A DNA stretch of 64,000 bases from NCBI RefSeq assembly GCF_012516475.1, contig NZ_CP051217.1, forward strand, positions 1,240,001-1,304,000, read 5' to 3'. The notes under the pieces were generated by a model that was not told the origin of the DNA, made no database searches, and was given only the letters and a program-made list of their open reading frames with translations. Origin of the DNA: Parasphingorhabdus halotolerans. Its GTDB lineage: Bacteria; Pseudomonadota; Alphaproteobacteria; Sphingomonadales; Sphingomonadaceae. A program made the position numbers and the translations under genes. Positions 27,265-35,905 of the stretch are shown here, piece by piece (positions within the stretch are counted from its first letter, which is position 1; the number at the start of each line of letters is the position of its first letter).

Positions 27265-27990
27265 TTAAAAATTATCCTTCGCCGTTCTGCGTTCGGCCAG
27301 TTGTTCAATTGACGCGGCGCGCATAAACGGATTGGTCGCTTGTTCCAGCGCGATAGTCGTCGGAACGGTAGCCTCTCCCTTTGCTCGCGCGGCCATCACC
27401 TCGTCCATCCTGTCTTTCAGCGCCTGATTACCAGGCTCTGCAACCAGAGCATATTCCCCGTTACTCTGTGTATATTCATGCGCGCAATAGACATTGGTTT
27501 CTGGCGGCAGTTTCTCCAATTTGCGCATATTATCAAACATTTGCGCCGCCGTACCTTCAAACAGGCGACCGCAGCCCATCGCGAATAGAGTATCACCAAC
27601 AAACACTTCACCCTCTCCGACAAAATGAAACGCGATGTGACCGGCGGTGTGCGCCGGAACATCAATCACTGCGGCAACCACGTCGCCTAGTCGCGCCGTA
27701 TCACCTTCTTTCACCATCGTATCGAGCGTCGGAATGCGCTCCTTTTCTGCCTCGGGTCCGGTGATATGGCAATCTGTGGCTGCCTTAATATAGGCATTGC
27801 CGCCAGTATGGTCGGGATGCCAATGGGTGTTCCATATCTGGGTGATTTTCCAACCGCGTTTCTTTGCTTCAGCAAGCGGAGCGTCGGCAACGGCGGGATC
27901 GACCACCATTGTTTCTTTCGAAACAGGCTCATGGACCAGCCAGATATAATTGTCGGACAATACCGGAATTCTAACAATCTCTAATGCCAT
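27265..27990 (-). CDS. gloB: Hydroxyacylglutathione hydrolase (glyoxalase II)
   Basis: This 241-residue metallo-beta-lactamase-fold enzyme has the metal site THWHPDHTGGN, PAHTAGH, FVGDTLFAMGCGR and CAHEYTQSN, the last two being glyoxalase II hallmarks. The C-terminal helical domain binds glutathione. It hydrolyses S-lactoylglutathione to lactate and glutathione. ATG 27990 follows the gloA stop by one base, so both glyoxalases are translated from the same message and act in sequence against methylglyoxal. Confidence 0.93.
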   Translation of the reverse strand: MALEIVRIPVLSDNYIWLVHEPVSKETMVVDPAVADAPLAEAKKRGWKITQIWNTHWHPDHTGGNAYIKAATDCHITGPEAEKERIPTLDTMVKEGDTARLGDVVAAVIDVPAHTAGHIAFHFVGEGEVFVGDTLFAMGCGRLFEGTAAQMFDNMRKLEKLPPETNVYCAHEYTQSNGEYALVAEPGNQALKDRMDEVMAARAKGEATVPTTIALEQATNPFMRAASIEQLAERRTAKDNF

Positions 27991-27991
27991 G

Positions 27992-28435
27992 CTACCACTC
28001 TCCAATATTTTCCATGCTTGCCCAGGGTTCCTGCGCTGGCAAATTCTCGCCCTTCTGCAATAGCTCTACCGAGATATTATCGGGCGAGCGCACAAATGCC
28101 ATATGCCCGTCACGGGGCGGGCGGCTTATCGTTACACCGGCATCCATCAGTGCCTGGCACAGCGCATAAATATCGTCGACCGCATAGGCGAGATGCCCAA
28201 AATTGCGGCCGCCATCATATTGCTCCGCCGCGCTGCCATCTTCGGGCGGCCAGTTATAGGTTAGCTCAACCTCGGCGACATCTTTTTGACCGGGAGCTGC
28301 CAGAAAGATCAAAGTGAAACGCCCCGCTTCCGCCTCATAGCGGCGCACTTCCTCAAGCCCCAGCAGCTTGAAGAATGCGACGGAAGCATCCGGATCACTA
28401 ATCCGCAGCATCGTGTGAAGATATTTTATGGTCAT
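27992..28435 (-). CDS. gloA: Lactoylglutathione lyase (glyoxalase I)
   Basis: This 147-residue enzyme is built of two vicinal-oxygen-chelate modules. The first (YLHTMLRISDPDASVAFF) carries the N-terminal metal His, AEVELTYN the Glu, NFGHLAYAVDDIY the second His, and VRSPDNISVELLQK the last Glu. It converts the hemithioacetal of methylglyoxal and glutathione to S-lactoylglutathione, which gloB downstream hydrolyses. The two genes form a complete glutathione-dependent detoxification operon. Confidence 0.92.
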   Translation of the reverse strand: MTIKYLHTMLRISDPDASVAFFKLLGLEEVRRYEAEAGRFTLIFLAAPGQKDVAEVELTYNWPPEDGSAAEQYDGGRNFGHLAYAVDDIYALCQALMDAGVTISRPPRDGHMAFVRSPDNISVELLQKGENLPAQEPWASMENIGEW

Positions 28436-29036
28436 GGCGTCATCCTTGGGGCTGGCGTTATTTTGGTTTGGAGTCTGGTTTTGGTTTCAGGGATATTCCT
28501 ATCCGCTGATCCCCGGACTGTCGAAGGTTTTTGAAAACATCCGGCGCGGTGCTTGTAGCATACAGGTTGACAGTCTTGACACGATGTAAACCAGTGTTTC
28601 GACCTGTTTCCTGTTCAACCATAGTGGTTTAGGCCGATTTTCCCTGGGTGGCACATTGCCAGTATAGGATAATATTCCAGATGTCGTCGCAATCCACGCT
28701 CATCCCGCGCAATAAAATTACAAAGTTTAGGAAAGTGAGCCCTGCCCACGCACGCACGCACGCCTGCGCGAGGTGCAAGAAACGTTCCCAACATAGGTGA
28801 AAGCGCGGAAACGAGCGATTCTGGTCGTAGCATGGGGTCACCATGGCATGGTTGCCGACGTGTAGGAAAGCGTGTTGGATTTACGCTGAAGATTGCGCTT
28901 TAAGCAGGACGATGGCGACGTCAATCAGGCAACGGAACAATAATTTCCCGCCTTTTGATGACTTGATTTTCTGACCGTAAACTTGATATAAGCGAAAAAA
29001 AAGGTCGCATAAATGCCTTATTTGGGAGTCCATCTT
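28436..29036. other. Intergenic region, about 600 bp, no recognised gene
   Basis: This region separates the leftward gloA operon from the rightward lipoprotein gene. Short ORFs on the minus strand (28615-28844) have no ribosome site and no recognisable product. Visible features are an ACGC tetranucleotide run (about 28747-28762), a small AACCA-TAG-TGGTT palindrome (about 28617-28629) and an A8 run (about 28996). It presumably holds the promoters of both flanking genes, but no convincing -35/-10 pair was found. Confidence 0.6.
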
Positions 29037-29960
29037 ATGCGCCGGACCCATATCTTTTTTTCAACTGTTTTTCTTTTTGTTGCAATTTCCCTTACGCTGA
29101 CCTCATGCGCCGAACAAGCCAATGATGCTTCATCAACGGAAACAACAGTTGAACCTCGCGAAGGTACTGATTGGTGTGAACTGACCCGTCGATATGAAGT
29201 CAGCGGAGATTGCGAGCGCTTCCAGCAGCAGATTGATAGCTTGGATGCTGGTGTAGATGCATTCAAACCAAAACAAGTGATGCCGGTCGATACGCCGACC
29301 ACTGTTCGATACGCCATCAAGCGCCTGCCCAAGTCTATTCAAGGGGAAGATGGTGAGATTGCCGAGGCAGCGCCGGAGGCAGGTGAAGTCGGAACAGAGG
29401 TCACTGTCGAATCCGCTGAAACTCCCACCGATCGTTCAAATGCGCCTACGCAAGCAGAGATCGATCAAGCATTGGCCGAAACGGAAAAGGAAGTCAGCGA
29501 GATGGTCGTGGAAGATTCTGACAGCGGAAATGTAGCGGTGGAACAGATCAAGGTCAGTACTTACATGTATGCCTGCCTGGAGGGCGATGCGACTTTCAAC
29601 ATCGAGCCAAAAAATTGCCAGAGCATAGATACTTTGGAACGCCCGGAAGCAGTTTGGAACTGGCAAGTTACACCATCGGAACCCGGCAAGAAGTTTGAGT
29701 TGCGGCTTATCAGCGGCCATGAAGTGCGCGCAACGGATGGGACCACGCGAAGAATTGGACAACCCGGCCGCAGAGCGGAAATCGACGTTGCGGTGACCCG
29801 CTATCGATGGTGGAGTGACCTGTCTGATACAACAACAAAATACCTCGGCTTGCCGCTGCCGTTGCTCGCAGCATTATCCGCCCTCATTGCAGCAATTGGA
29901 GGAGTTTATGGTGCCTACAGAATGGCTCGGCGGGGCAATGAGCCCAGCAAACCAGAATAA
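29037..29960 (+). CDS. Lipoprotein with an additional C-terminal membrane helix, unknown function
   Basis: The protein has 307 residues from ATG 29037, which has GGGAG eight bases upstream. A lipobox ends its signal (FLFVAISLTLTSC). A WCELTRRYE stretch with cysteines follows, then an acidic Glu/Ala/Thr-rich linker and coiled region (about 105-165), a beta-rich domain with AVWNWQVTPSEPGKKFELRL, and near the end a membrane helix (LPLLAALSALIAAIGGVYGA) with a basic tail. The WxWxVxP...G pattern resembles stalk domains found before membrane helices in bacterial signalling proteins; that is inference. Having both a lipid anchor and a C-terminal helix is unusual. I know no name for it. Confidence 0.7.
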   Translation: MRRTHIFFSTVFLFVAISLTLTSCAEQANDASSTETTVEPREGTDWCELTRRYEVSGDCERFQQQIDSLDAGVDAFKPKQVMPVDTPTTVRYAIKRLPKSIQGEDGEIAEAAPEAGEVGTEVTVESAETPTDRSNAPTQAEIDQALAETEKEVSEMVVEDSDSGNVAVEQIKVSTYMYACLEGDATFNIEPKNCQSIDTLERPEAVWNWQVTPSEPGKKFELRLISGHEVRATDGTTRRIGQPGRRAEIDVAVTRYRWWSDLSDTTTKYLGLPLPLLAALSALIAAIGGVYGAYRMARRGNEPSKPE

Positions 29961-30320
29961 GCATAGAAATACGGTTGGATAGCCGGATCACGTGAAATAC
30001 GGCGACAGGTGCAACAACCCTTCAATAGCTCTCACGTTCAGCCGTTACTTCCGGCGACAGTGCACTTTGTCCCGAAAAAAAGCGACGCCCAACGCAATGC
30101 AGCCCCGCGCAAAGATAATCCCACGATCATTCCACAGACTCCATTCATCGCTGTTCAAGAACGGTTCATCGTAACAAGCGCAATTCGAATGCGGGTCGCC
30201 ATTCCCCGTTTTGGCTGAGCCTTTCGAAGCCATTCACATGTCGTGAAACGTTATCCTTCGACAAGCCCAGGACGAACGGATTTTAAGGCATGTTTGCAGC
30301 AAAACGAACGAAGGAAAAAA
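29961..30320. other. Intergenic region, about 360 bp, with a palindromic element at its right end
   Basis: No credible gene is seen. A leftward frame (30045-30233) ends in a hydrophobic stretch (IIFARGCIALGVAFF) that might be the remnant of a small membrane protein, but it overlaps the palindromic element and lacks a ribosome site. The region lies between two rightward genes and probably holds the terminator of the lipoprotein gene and the promoter of the SIMPL gene. Confidence 0.5.
30206..30279. repeat. Sphingomonad-type palindromic intergenic element (REP-like)
   Basis: The right arm (30255-30279), CCTTCGACAAGCCCAGGACG plus AACGG, closely matches the CTTCGACAAGCTCAG-ACGAACGG motif that I know as a very common intergenic repeat in sphingomonad genomes. 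The left arm (30206-30231), with CCGTTTTGGCTGAGCC and TTTCGAAGCC, is its imperfect reverse complement. Together they form a REP-like stem of about 25 bp with a 23-base spacer. Only one copy was noticed in this window. Confidence 0.7.
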
Positions 30321-31058
30321 ATGATGAGCGAAGAAACTACATCCGGCAAATGGACCGACAAGAAAAACAATGTGTTGCTGGCCAGTGCCGGTCTGCTCAC
30401 CATTGGTTTGATAGCAGGGGGCTATTTCATGGGCGATGGTTTGCTGCGCGCCAAAATGGCGGATCGCAGCGTTACCGTGCGCGGCTTGGCCGAGCGGGAT
30501 GTTACTGCTGACCTTGCGACGTGGACTATTGCCTATAGTGCCCAATCCAGCAGTCTTGCCGATGCGCAGATTGATATTGACGGTGACACGAAGGCAATCG
30601 GCAAATTCTTCACCGAGCTGGGTTTCAAGGCCGACGCGCTGAAACCAACCGGCGCGAATGTAAATCAATATGATAGCAACGGCATTCCGCAATATACCAT
30701 CCGCCAACGGCTCTCGCTGCGGACCGATGATATTGACAAAGCCCAGGCCGCCGTCGCCCGCCAGTTTGATCTCGTGCGCCGCGGTGTTGTGCTCGAAGAC
30801 GGCTCCGGCATGAGTTACACATTTACCAAACTTGAAAAGATCAAGCCGGAAATGGTGGCCGAAGCCACCAAAGATGCGCGCAAATCTGCCGAGCAATTTG
30901 CCAAGGATAGCGAAACCAATGTTGGCGGCATCAAATCCGCCACGCAGGGCTATTTCAGTATAGAATCCCGGGATGGTGACGGCGGTGGTTATGGTGTTTC
31001 CGATACGCCTTACAAAAAAGTCCGCGTTGTGACGACAGTGGATTTTTATCTGGATTAA
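30321..31058 (+). CDS. SIMPL domain (DUF541) membrane-anchored protein
   Basis: The protein has about 245 residues from ATG 30321 or 30324, after AAGGAA. There is one N-terminal membrane helix (VLLASAGLLTIGLIAGGYFMG). The SIMPL/DUF541 domain starts at RSVTVRGLAERDVTADLATWTI and ends with VRVVTTVDFYLD. In this family the pattern of a VxGxAE-like strand and a long helix (EATKDARKSAEQFAK) is typical. SIMPL proteins are periplasmic, and some are linked to outer-membrane or oxidative-stress functions, but the biochemical role is unknown. Confidence 0.85.
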   Translation: MMSEETTSGKWTDKKNNVLLASAGLLTIGLIAGGYFMGDGLLRAKMADRSVTVRGLAERDVTADLATWTIAYSAQSSSLADAQIDIDGDTKAIGKFFTELGFKADALKPTGANVNQYDSNGIPQYTIRQRLSLRTDDIDKAQAAVARQFDLVRRGVVLEDGSGMSYTFTKLEKIKPEMVAEATKDARKSAEQFAKDSETNVGGIKSATQGYFSIESRDGDGGGYGVSDTPYKKVRVVTTVDFYLD

Positions 31059-31097
31059 GAGTTTCGAAATAAACCCCTATTTCCACTCAATCTTTGA

Positions 31098-31604
31098 TTA
31101 TCCGGGACAATCCCCTACCCTCTTTGCACCAATATCCATCGCGAGTTTTGCGGTCTCGTCGCTATTGGGATCAACGATGTCGAAGGCCATGCTGCTGTCA
31201 TATCCTTGCGCGTGTGCCTGGCCGGTCATGCTGATCGCAATGTCGCCCTTGGCCGTGCCACTGCATTTCATTTCCAGATTTATACTAGTCGTCGAACCTT
31301 CGTCCTTCAGCGTTTCACATTGGCCGCCAAGCACCTGCGCCATTTGCGAGGATGCCTGCTTCCATTGTTCGCCACCGTCATTGCCCTTCATGCAGAAAAG
31401 CCCGCCTGTGCCGCCGCCGGCCGCCTGTTCCATCTGCGTGATTGTTTCCGCCTTGGCGTCTCCGGTTATGCCGGGGAAATCGAGCTCGGTGATCTTGACC
31501 GTCTGCTGATATTGCCCCTCAACCGGGCTGCCATCACTGCCGCCGCTGCATCCTGCCAACAGCGAAACCGCACACAATGTGAGCACTAAGGGAAATTTCA
31601 GCAT
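31098..31604 (-). CDS. DUF3617 family lipoprotein
   Basis: The protein has 168 residues with the lipobox LLAGC at the end of its signal peptide. The mature domain has the DUF3617 layout: GQYQQTVKITELDFPGI, a FCMKG Cys, a QCETLKD Cys, LEMKCSG and DIAISMTGQAHAQGYDSSM. Such proteins are common in sphingomonads and have no known function. The spaced cysteines probably form disulfides in the periplasm. It lies 65 bp downstream of the TPR gene on the same strand. Confidence 0.8.
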   Translation of the reverse strand: MLKFPLVLTLCAVSLLAGCSGGSDGSPVEGQYQQTVKITELDFPGITGDAKAETITQMEQAAGGGTGGLFCMKGNDGGEQWKQASSQMAQVLGGQCETLKDEGSTTSINLEMKCSGTAKGDIAISMTGQAHAQGYDSSMAFDIVDPNSDETAKLAMDIGAKRVGDCPG

Positions 31605-31669
31605 GGCCGGGCCTCTTTCTATCTTTTAAATACAAGAGCATAGCCATCGGGCGTCGCGTTGCAAAGCCT

Positions 31670-32521
31670 TCACGGGGTTTCGGGCGTCGGCGGACCTTGT
31701 TCCAGCTGTGCAAGATATTTCTTCGCCGCCCTGGCAGGCTCGCTCTCACTATCCTGCGCAACCGCCTGCTTCCAGAATTTTTGTGCATTCGCCGTGTCCC
31801 CGGCGGCATAGGCGATGTTACCGGCTTCCAGCGCAACCGCCGGATCGCCAGGCGCAAGCTTTTCTGCGGCAATAATATCTGCCTTGGCCAGAGTCAGGTC
31901 AGCCATCCGCCGCGCCAATGTTGCTGATAACAGCCAGCCGAGCGGGTCTTGCGGCACCAGCGTGTGGACCTGCGCAAATTCCCGCTTGGCCTCTTCATAC
32001 TGGTTGTTCGCGACATAGACGCGGGCAAGATCAAGATGGACTTCGCCTTTTAACAATCCACCAAGCTTCTCTTGCCGGAGGGCACGCGCCAGATGATTTT
32101 GCGCGTCGGCATAGTCGCCATTGGCGAGCGCCGCATTGCCTGCCTGCGCCCAGAGATTGGCAGCGCGCTCATCGCCGGCACTTTCTGCTTCTTGCGCAGC
32201 TGTTGCAAAAGCTTTGGTCGCCTTTGGCCAATCCTGCTGCTCTGCGTAAGCAAAACCAAGACAATGGCGCGCCAGATACCCACCCCCTTCGATTTGCCAT
32301 CTGTTCGCGGCAAACACACCGTTTTCCGGATCGTCAATGGCTTCATTCACGCAGGCATTAAAGCGGATTTCGGCGGGGTCGGCAGGATCAGTCGATGGCG
32401 CAGAAGGCTCTGCCTGCGCTGGCACAGCCGGCCTGACTTCTGATGGTCGCAACAATGGATCCACCGGGGAACCATAAGGAGTGGCTGATTGAGCAAGGAG
32501 GAACAGCAGAGGAGAAAGCAT
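31670..32521 (-). CDS. Tetratricopeptide repeat (TPR) secreted protein
   Basis: The protein has 283 residues from ATG 32521, which gives a compact signal sequence (MLSPLLFLLAQSATPYG); a TTG six codons earlier is possible. After a Pro/Ala linker come helical repeats of TPR type: GFAYAEQQDWPKATKAFATA, AGNAALANGDYADAQNHLAR, ARVYVANNQYEEAKREFAQV and GNIAYAAGDTANAQKFWKQA. TPRs bind partner proteins; the partner is unknown. The gene follows the alpha/beta hydrolase gene by about 30 bases, so the two are probably cotranscribed. Confidence 0.8.
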   Translation of the reverse strand: MLSPLLFLLAQSATPYGSPVDPLLRPSEVRPAVPAQAEPSAPSTDPADPAEIRFNACVNEAIDDPENGVFAANRWQIEGGGYLARHCLGFAYAEQQDWPKATKAFATAAQEAESAGDERAANLWAQAGNAALANGDYADAQNHLARALRQEKLGGLLKGEVHLDLARVYVANNQYEEAKREFAQVHTLVPQDPLGWLLSATLARRMADLTLAKADIIAAEKLAPGDPAVALEAGNIAYAAGDTANAQKFWKQAVAQDSESEPARAAKKYLAQLEQGPPTPETP

Positions 32522-32551
32522 ATATGCGGTATCCGTCAATGATTGCGTTGG

Positions 32552-33298
32552 TCAGCCCAGTCTCGCAATCACGTCGATTAACAATGCAATATCCTGATCG
32601 CGAGACAGGCGGTGATCCCCATCTTTTACCAGATGCATCTGCACATCGGCTGAACGCATTTTCTTGGCGATCTCCAGCGCATAAGCCCAAGGCACATCCT
32701 CATCCTGCTGCCCGTGGAGCAGCCGCACCTTGCCGTCAAAGGCAATGTCCTTGTGGAGCAATCGGTTTGCCTCGCCGGACTGCCAGAACGTTCTGGTCGT
32801 GACATAGGGCTCGTCCGAATATTCGCTGGGTTCTTCAAGTTTGCCTTCGCGCAAGATCGTCATTTTCTGATCCTGAGAAAATCCCCAATCGGTAAAATCT
32901 GGCGCAGCGGCAATACCGACCATCGCTTTCACCCGCATCGGCCTCGCCAGCGCGACCAGCAGCATCAGCCAGCCGCCCATTGAAGAGCCAATCAAGGTAA
33001 TGGAGCCGGATGTCACCTTATCGATCAGAAACAGCACATCTTCGCGCCAGTCAATCAGGCTTTGCTCTTCAAACGCACCTTCACTCGCCCCGCATCCTGC
33101 ATAGTCCAGCCGCAACATCGCGCAGCCTTGCGTTTTCGCCCAAGCATCAACAGCCAGCGCCTTGCCGCCATCCATGTCTGACATATAACCGGGCAGAAAG
33201 ACCAATGTGGTGCCTTTTACGCCGGGTTTAGGGGGAGTGTAACAATAGGCCAGATTAGCGCCGCCGGGGCGCTGCATATAGTGAATATCATATTCCAT
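32552..33298 (-). CDS. Alpha/beta hydrolase (ABHD10-like)
   Basis: This 248-residue soluble hydrolase has the nucleophile elbow GSSMGGW (Ser about residue 106), an oxyanion stretch FLPGYMSDMDGGKA, an Asp in LLHGQQDEDVPW and the catalytic His in VKDGDHRLS. The MDG after the oxyanion strand and the overall length resemble ABHD10-type esterases or thioesterases. The natural substrate is unknown. It heads a leftward group with the TPR protein. Confidence 0.85.
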   Translation of the reverse strand: MEYDIHYMQRPGGANLAYCYTPPKPGVKGTTLVFLPGYMSDMDGGKALAVDAWAKTQGCAMLRLDYAGCGASEGAFEEQSLIDWREDVLFLIDKVTSGSITLIGSSMGGWLMLLVALARPMRVKAMVGIAAAPDFTDWGFSQDQKMTILREGKLEEPSEYSDEPYVTTRTFWQSGEANRLLHKDIAFDGKVRLLHGQQDEDVPWAYALEIAKKMRSADVQMHLVKDGDHRLSRDQDIALLIDVIARLG

Positions 33299-33338
33299 GG
33301 GTGTTCCGCTTTCATCAGCTTCGGCTTTTATGAAACGG

Positions 33339-33686
33339 TTATGTAGCGCCCATATAGGTAATACCCAAGCATAGAAACGCGATCAGCAGCATGCCGATAT
33401 TGCTGAACATCGGCTTTTTCGCCTTTGGCAAAAGGCTGGACAGCTCATCAGGAATCGCGCCGGTAATCCCCAGTTCCCAGTGCGGATGCTGTTTAATGCC
33501 ATCATCAAGTCCAAAGACATGGGACCCGCCTTGCGCACCGCGATAAACAAGATCTCCAAAAAAATAGGGCTCGCTGCGGATCTGGTTTTCATAAAACAGG
33601 AAGGTTTTGCCAATGGTCTCAATCCGCACGACCCGCTTGCGCGCGCCTTGGCCATCACGGTGCCATACAGAATATTCGCCGGTCAT
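33339..33686 (-). CDS. Conserved-looking membrane-anchored protein, unknown function
   Basis: The protein has 115 residues. The N-terminal 80 residues look like a small beta-rich domain (YSVWHRDGQGARKRVVRIET, FFGDLVYRGAQGGSHVFG), followed by one C-terminal membrane helix (IGMLLIAFLCLGITYMG), so it is a tail-anchored protein. I do not recognise a family. It lies alone between two alpha/beta hydrolase genes on the same strand. Confidence 0.65.
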   Translation of the reverse strand: MTGEYSVWHRDGQGARKRVVRIETIGKTFLFYENQIRSEPYFFGDLVYRGAQGGSHVFGLDDGIKQHPHWELGITGAIPDELSSLLPKAKKPMFSNIGMLLIAFLCLGITYMGAT

Positions 33687-33740
33687 TACGCAGGCAGTAT
33701 CAGGGTGATGTTAATGAAAAGTTATCATCCGGAACAATCA

Positions 33741-34742
33741 TTATTCGCCAAGAAACTCCTCAACCGCAGCCGCAAATTTTTCCGGCTGGTCGAGCATTAT
33801 AAAATGGCGGCTATCGTCGATACGTTTCAGGGTGAACGTTTGGGCTTGGGCAAAAGCGCCTTTGTATAGTCCATCCACCATTGCCTCGGGCATTACGCCC
33901 GCGTCCCATGGGTAGAGGATCGTGACAGGCACGGTAATATCTTTCAGTTCAGGTCGGATATCGGTCGTCATCACGTTATAAAGATATTCCGCAATCACTT
34001 TCGGATCGGCGGTTTGTGACCATGTCTTCACCTGCGCGCGGCCAGCATCTGTGGCCGACATTGTTTGCAGGGCGCGATCATCTGCTTCGCCGGTCTGGTT
34101 GGCCGCAATCGCATCGCGCATCGCGGCGGCCTGCGGTTTCATCATATCCGCTGTTGCCGTTGGCCCGAATAACATGCCGAAAAATGGCAGGCTATCGACG
34201 ACCATCACCTTTTCGACCTGATGCCCCATCGTCGCCGCTACACGCATCGCAACAAGGCCTCCCATCGAATGGCCTATAATGGCCGGGTTCTGACCCTTGC
34301 CTATGCGAATGACATAGTCATCGATATAGTCTGCCATGTGGAAAGCATAAGTATCAATCAACGTTCGGCGTTCCGGCGTCAGTGTTTCCAAAGGTGCCTT
34401 GTCACCAAATCCGCGAGTCTGGATGGTGTGAACCTTATAACGATCCTTGAGCTGCTCCCGCGTTTTGTCCCAAACTGCTCGCGGGGTTGAAAGACCGGGG
34501 ATGAGTATAACATCCGGCCCCTCACCTTCTATGTAGTCGGTAAAATAATCCGTGCCGACCATCTTGCTACCGTCGATAAATTCAATAACCTCGCCTTCGC
34601 CCAGCAAATCGGTCATCGCTTCCTTGCGAGCGATGTCTGCGGCGCTGCCGGGTTCGTAGGTCTGCGCAATGGCCGGAGATGCAATACAGAGGGACAATGC
34701 GACTGTGGCGACTGTGGCCATTGTGGTGTTGAACAATTTCAT
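33741..34742 (-). CDS. Secreted alpha/beta hydrolase
   Basis: The protein has 333 residues with a signal peptide ending ASPAIA. The hydrolase fold has VILIPGLSTPRAVWDKT at the oxyanion hole, the nucleophile IIGHSMGGLVAMRVA (Ser about residue 161), the Asp in YPWDAG and the His in DDSRHFIMLDQP. It is probably a periplasmic esterase or lipase-like enzyme. Its start lies one base after the stop of the XRE regulator gene, so it is the last gene of that operon and may be under its control. Confidence 0.85.
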   Translation of the reverse strand: MKLFNTTMATVATVALSLCIASPAIAQTYEPGSAADIARKEAMTDLLGEGEVIEFIDGSKMVGTDYFTDYIEGEGPDVILIPGLSTPRAVWDKTREQLKDRYKVHTIQTRGFGDKAPLETLTPERRTLIDTYAFHMADYIDDYVIRIGKGQNPAIIGHSMGGLVAMRVAATMGHQVEKVMVVDSLPFFGMLFGPTATADMMKPQAAAMRDAIAANQTGEADDRALQTMSATDAGRAQVKTWSQTADPKVIAEYLYNVMTTDIRPELKDITVPVTILYPWDAGVMPEAMVDGLYKGAFAQAQTFTLKRIDDSRHFIMLDQPEKFAAAVEEFLGE

Positions 34743-34743
34743 T

Positions 34744-34938
34744 TCATTGATCCTTCAGAAAAACTTCTTCGATCTTCATTTCGAACAGATCTGCGATGCG
34801 AAAGGCTAGCGGCAGGGATGGGTCATATTTGCCGGTTTCGATGGCGTTGACGGACTGGCGCGAAACCTGCAGCCGTTCAGCTAAGTCAGCCTGCGACCAG
34901 TCGCGCTCCGCGCGCAAGACTTTCAGTCGGTTTTTCAT
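34744..34938 (-). CDS. Small XRE family helix-turn-helix regulator
   Basis: The protein has 64 residues from ATG 34938 (ATGA overlap with the upstream gene), and consists of little more than the DNA-binding domain: MKNRLKVLRAERDWSQADLA, RLQVSRQSVNAIETG and ADLFEMKIEEVF. This short form is common in operons that encode membrane proteins. It probably represses its own operon; a perfect 15-bp palindrome at 35906-35920 is the obvious operator. The ligand or signal is unknown. Confidence 0.88.
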   Translation of the reverse strand: MKNRLKVLRAERDWSQADLAERLQVSRQSVNAIETGKYDPSLPLAFRIADLFEMKIEEVFLKDQ

Positions 34939-35330
34939 GCTTTCCACCGGACCAGTCCGCCAGCAACGCCAAACATAGCGAGCCAGAGAACCCCGATCCA
35001 CTGCGGCCCCTGATCCATTACATCATAAGCGTTGAGAAACTGCCAGACCGTCGCGATGCCCAGCGTGATCGCCATTGCGACAACAATTTGCTTCGTCATC
35101 AGGAAGCGCTGATATTCGTCATTGATCTCGACCAGCAGCCGAAAGATGGTCCAGAACACACCGAGTATTGGCAGAGCCGTCAGAACCGCGAGCAGCGCGG
35201 CTATGGTCTGACCGGGAGGATTAGCGCCGTTCATCCAGCTCATTCCGCCGAAGAGTGACAGCATGTACAACGTCAGAAAAATGATCAGACGTTTGGTGTA
35301 GCGTTTCATGTAAATGGGTGTGTCGGTCAT
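34935..35330 (-). CDS. Four-helix membrane protein, unknown function
   Basis: The protein has 131 residues with four hydrophobic segments (about 11-24, 38-61, 79-97 and 107-127) and few charged residues between them. The pattern RFLMTKQIVVAMAITLG is common in the DUF-type membrane partners of short XRE regulators. It overlaps both neighbours by ATGA (start with the upstream membrane protein stop, stop with the XRE start), so it is tightly coupled to them. No enzymatic motif is visible. Confidence 0.75.
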   Translation of the reverse strand: MTDTPIYMKRYTKRLIIFLTLYMLSLFGGMSWMNGANPPGQTIAALLAVLTALPILGVFWTIFRLLVEINDEYQRFLMTKQIVVAMAITLGIATVWQFLNAYDVMDQGPQWIGVLWLAMFGVAGGLVRWKA

Positions 35331-35755
35331 GGTTTCAGCCCCTTGATCCGGTAAAAGAAATAACCAAGGCTCCAGCTACCCAGCAATATGCTCAACATTT
35401 CCTTGGCGCCGAGTTGCGGCAACCACATGTCGAGCAGATCAAAAGTCAGGGAAACGAACAGGACCCCCATAATGCCTACAACTGCGCCGTTCGCCATCAG
35501 TTGAAAATGATAGTCGTCGGCAAATTTCTTGTCGAATGCGACTCCGAAAGTCGCGATAAAACTGATCGCCAACAGCAGAAAGATTATAATGATAGCCTTA
35601 AACGGCCACGCCAAAATTACCTCGCCCCCTACTGCAATATCGGACGGTGGAAACAACAAGGCGGCGATCGGCCCGATCAGCATAAGCGCAAAAACCCAAT
35701 CCGGCTTGATCAAGCGATGCAATTTCTTCTTCCATCTCGTCGTATCATCATCCAT
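35327..35755 (-). CDS. Small multi-helix membrane protein, unknown function
   Basis: The protein has 142 residues beginning MDDDTTRWKKKLHRLIKPDW, with four hydrophobic segments (about 21-36, 45-66, 82-101 and 112-128). FDKKFADDYHFQLMANGAV between them has the same spacing as the matching region of the next protein (LVEINDEYQRFLMTKQIVV), so the two could be distant paralogues. GGCTGAAAAAG precedes the start. It is translationally coupled to the downstream membrane protein and preceded by a 34-residue ORF. Confidence 0.72.
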   Translation of the reverse strand: MDDDTTRWKKKLHRLIKPDWVFALMLIGPIAALLFPPSDIAVGGEVILAWPFKAIIIIFLLLAISFIATFGVAFDKKFADDYHFQLMANGAVVGIMGVLFVSLTFDLLDMWLPQLGAKEMLSILLGSWSLGYFFYRIKGLKP

Positions 35756-35779
35756 CTTTTTCAGCCTTCATCGACAAAA

Positions 35780-35884
35780 TTATCTGGCAGCAGCGAATAT
35801 CAGCAGCACTGCAGCGCTAACCCAAATGATCCAAGGGTTGTTTTTAACCGTGCGTGATTCGCAAGCATGTATTCGTTTAAACAT
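35780..35884 (-). CDS. Small ORF for a 34-residue single-helix membrane peptide
   Basis: The frame runs from ATG 35884 to TAA 35780-35782. A basic N-terminus (MFKRIHACESRTVKN) is followed by one hydrophobic helix (NPWIIWVSAAVLLIFAAA) ending with Arg, the normal shape of a small inner-membrane protein. It lies 24 bases before the 142-residue membrane protein gene and 22 bases after the putative operator, so it would be the first gene of the operon. The ribosome site (ACGGAAAA) is weak. No homologue is known to me. Confidence 0.5.
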   Translation of the reverse strand: MFKRIHACESRTVKNNPWIIWVSAAVLLIFAAAR

Positions 35885-35905
35885 GATTTTTTCCGTAAAG
35901 TTATA

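Noticed and set aside
28858..28871. ACGTGTAGGAAAGC occurs here and again at 41432-41445, both intergenic.
   Set aside because: A shared 14-mer is expected by chance several times in 64 kb counting both strands, and the flanks do not match.
30045..30233. Leftward frame of about 60 codons with a hydrophobic end.
   Set aside because: It begins inside the palindromic element and has no ribosome site; at most a remnant.
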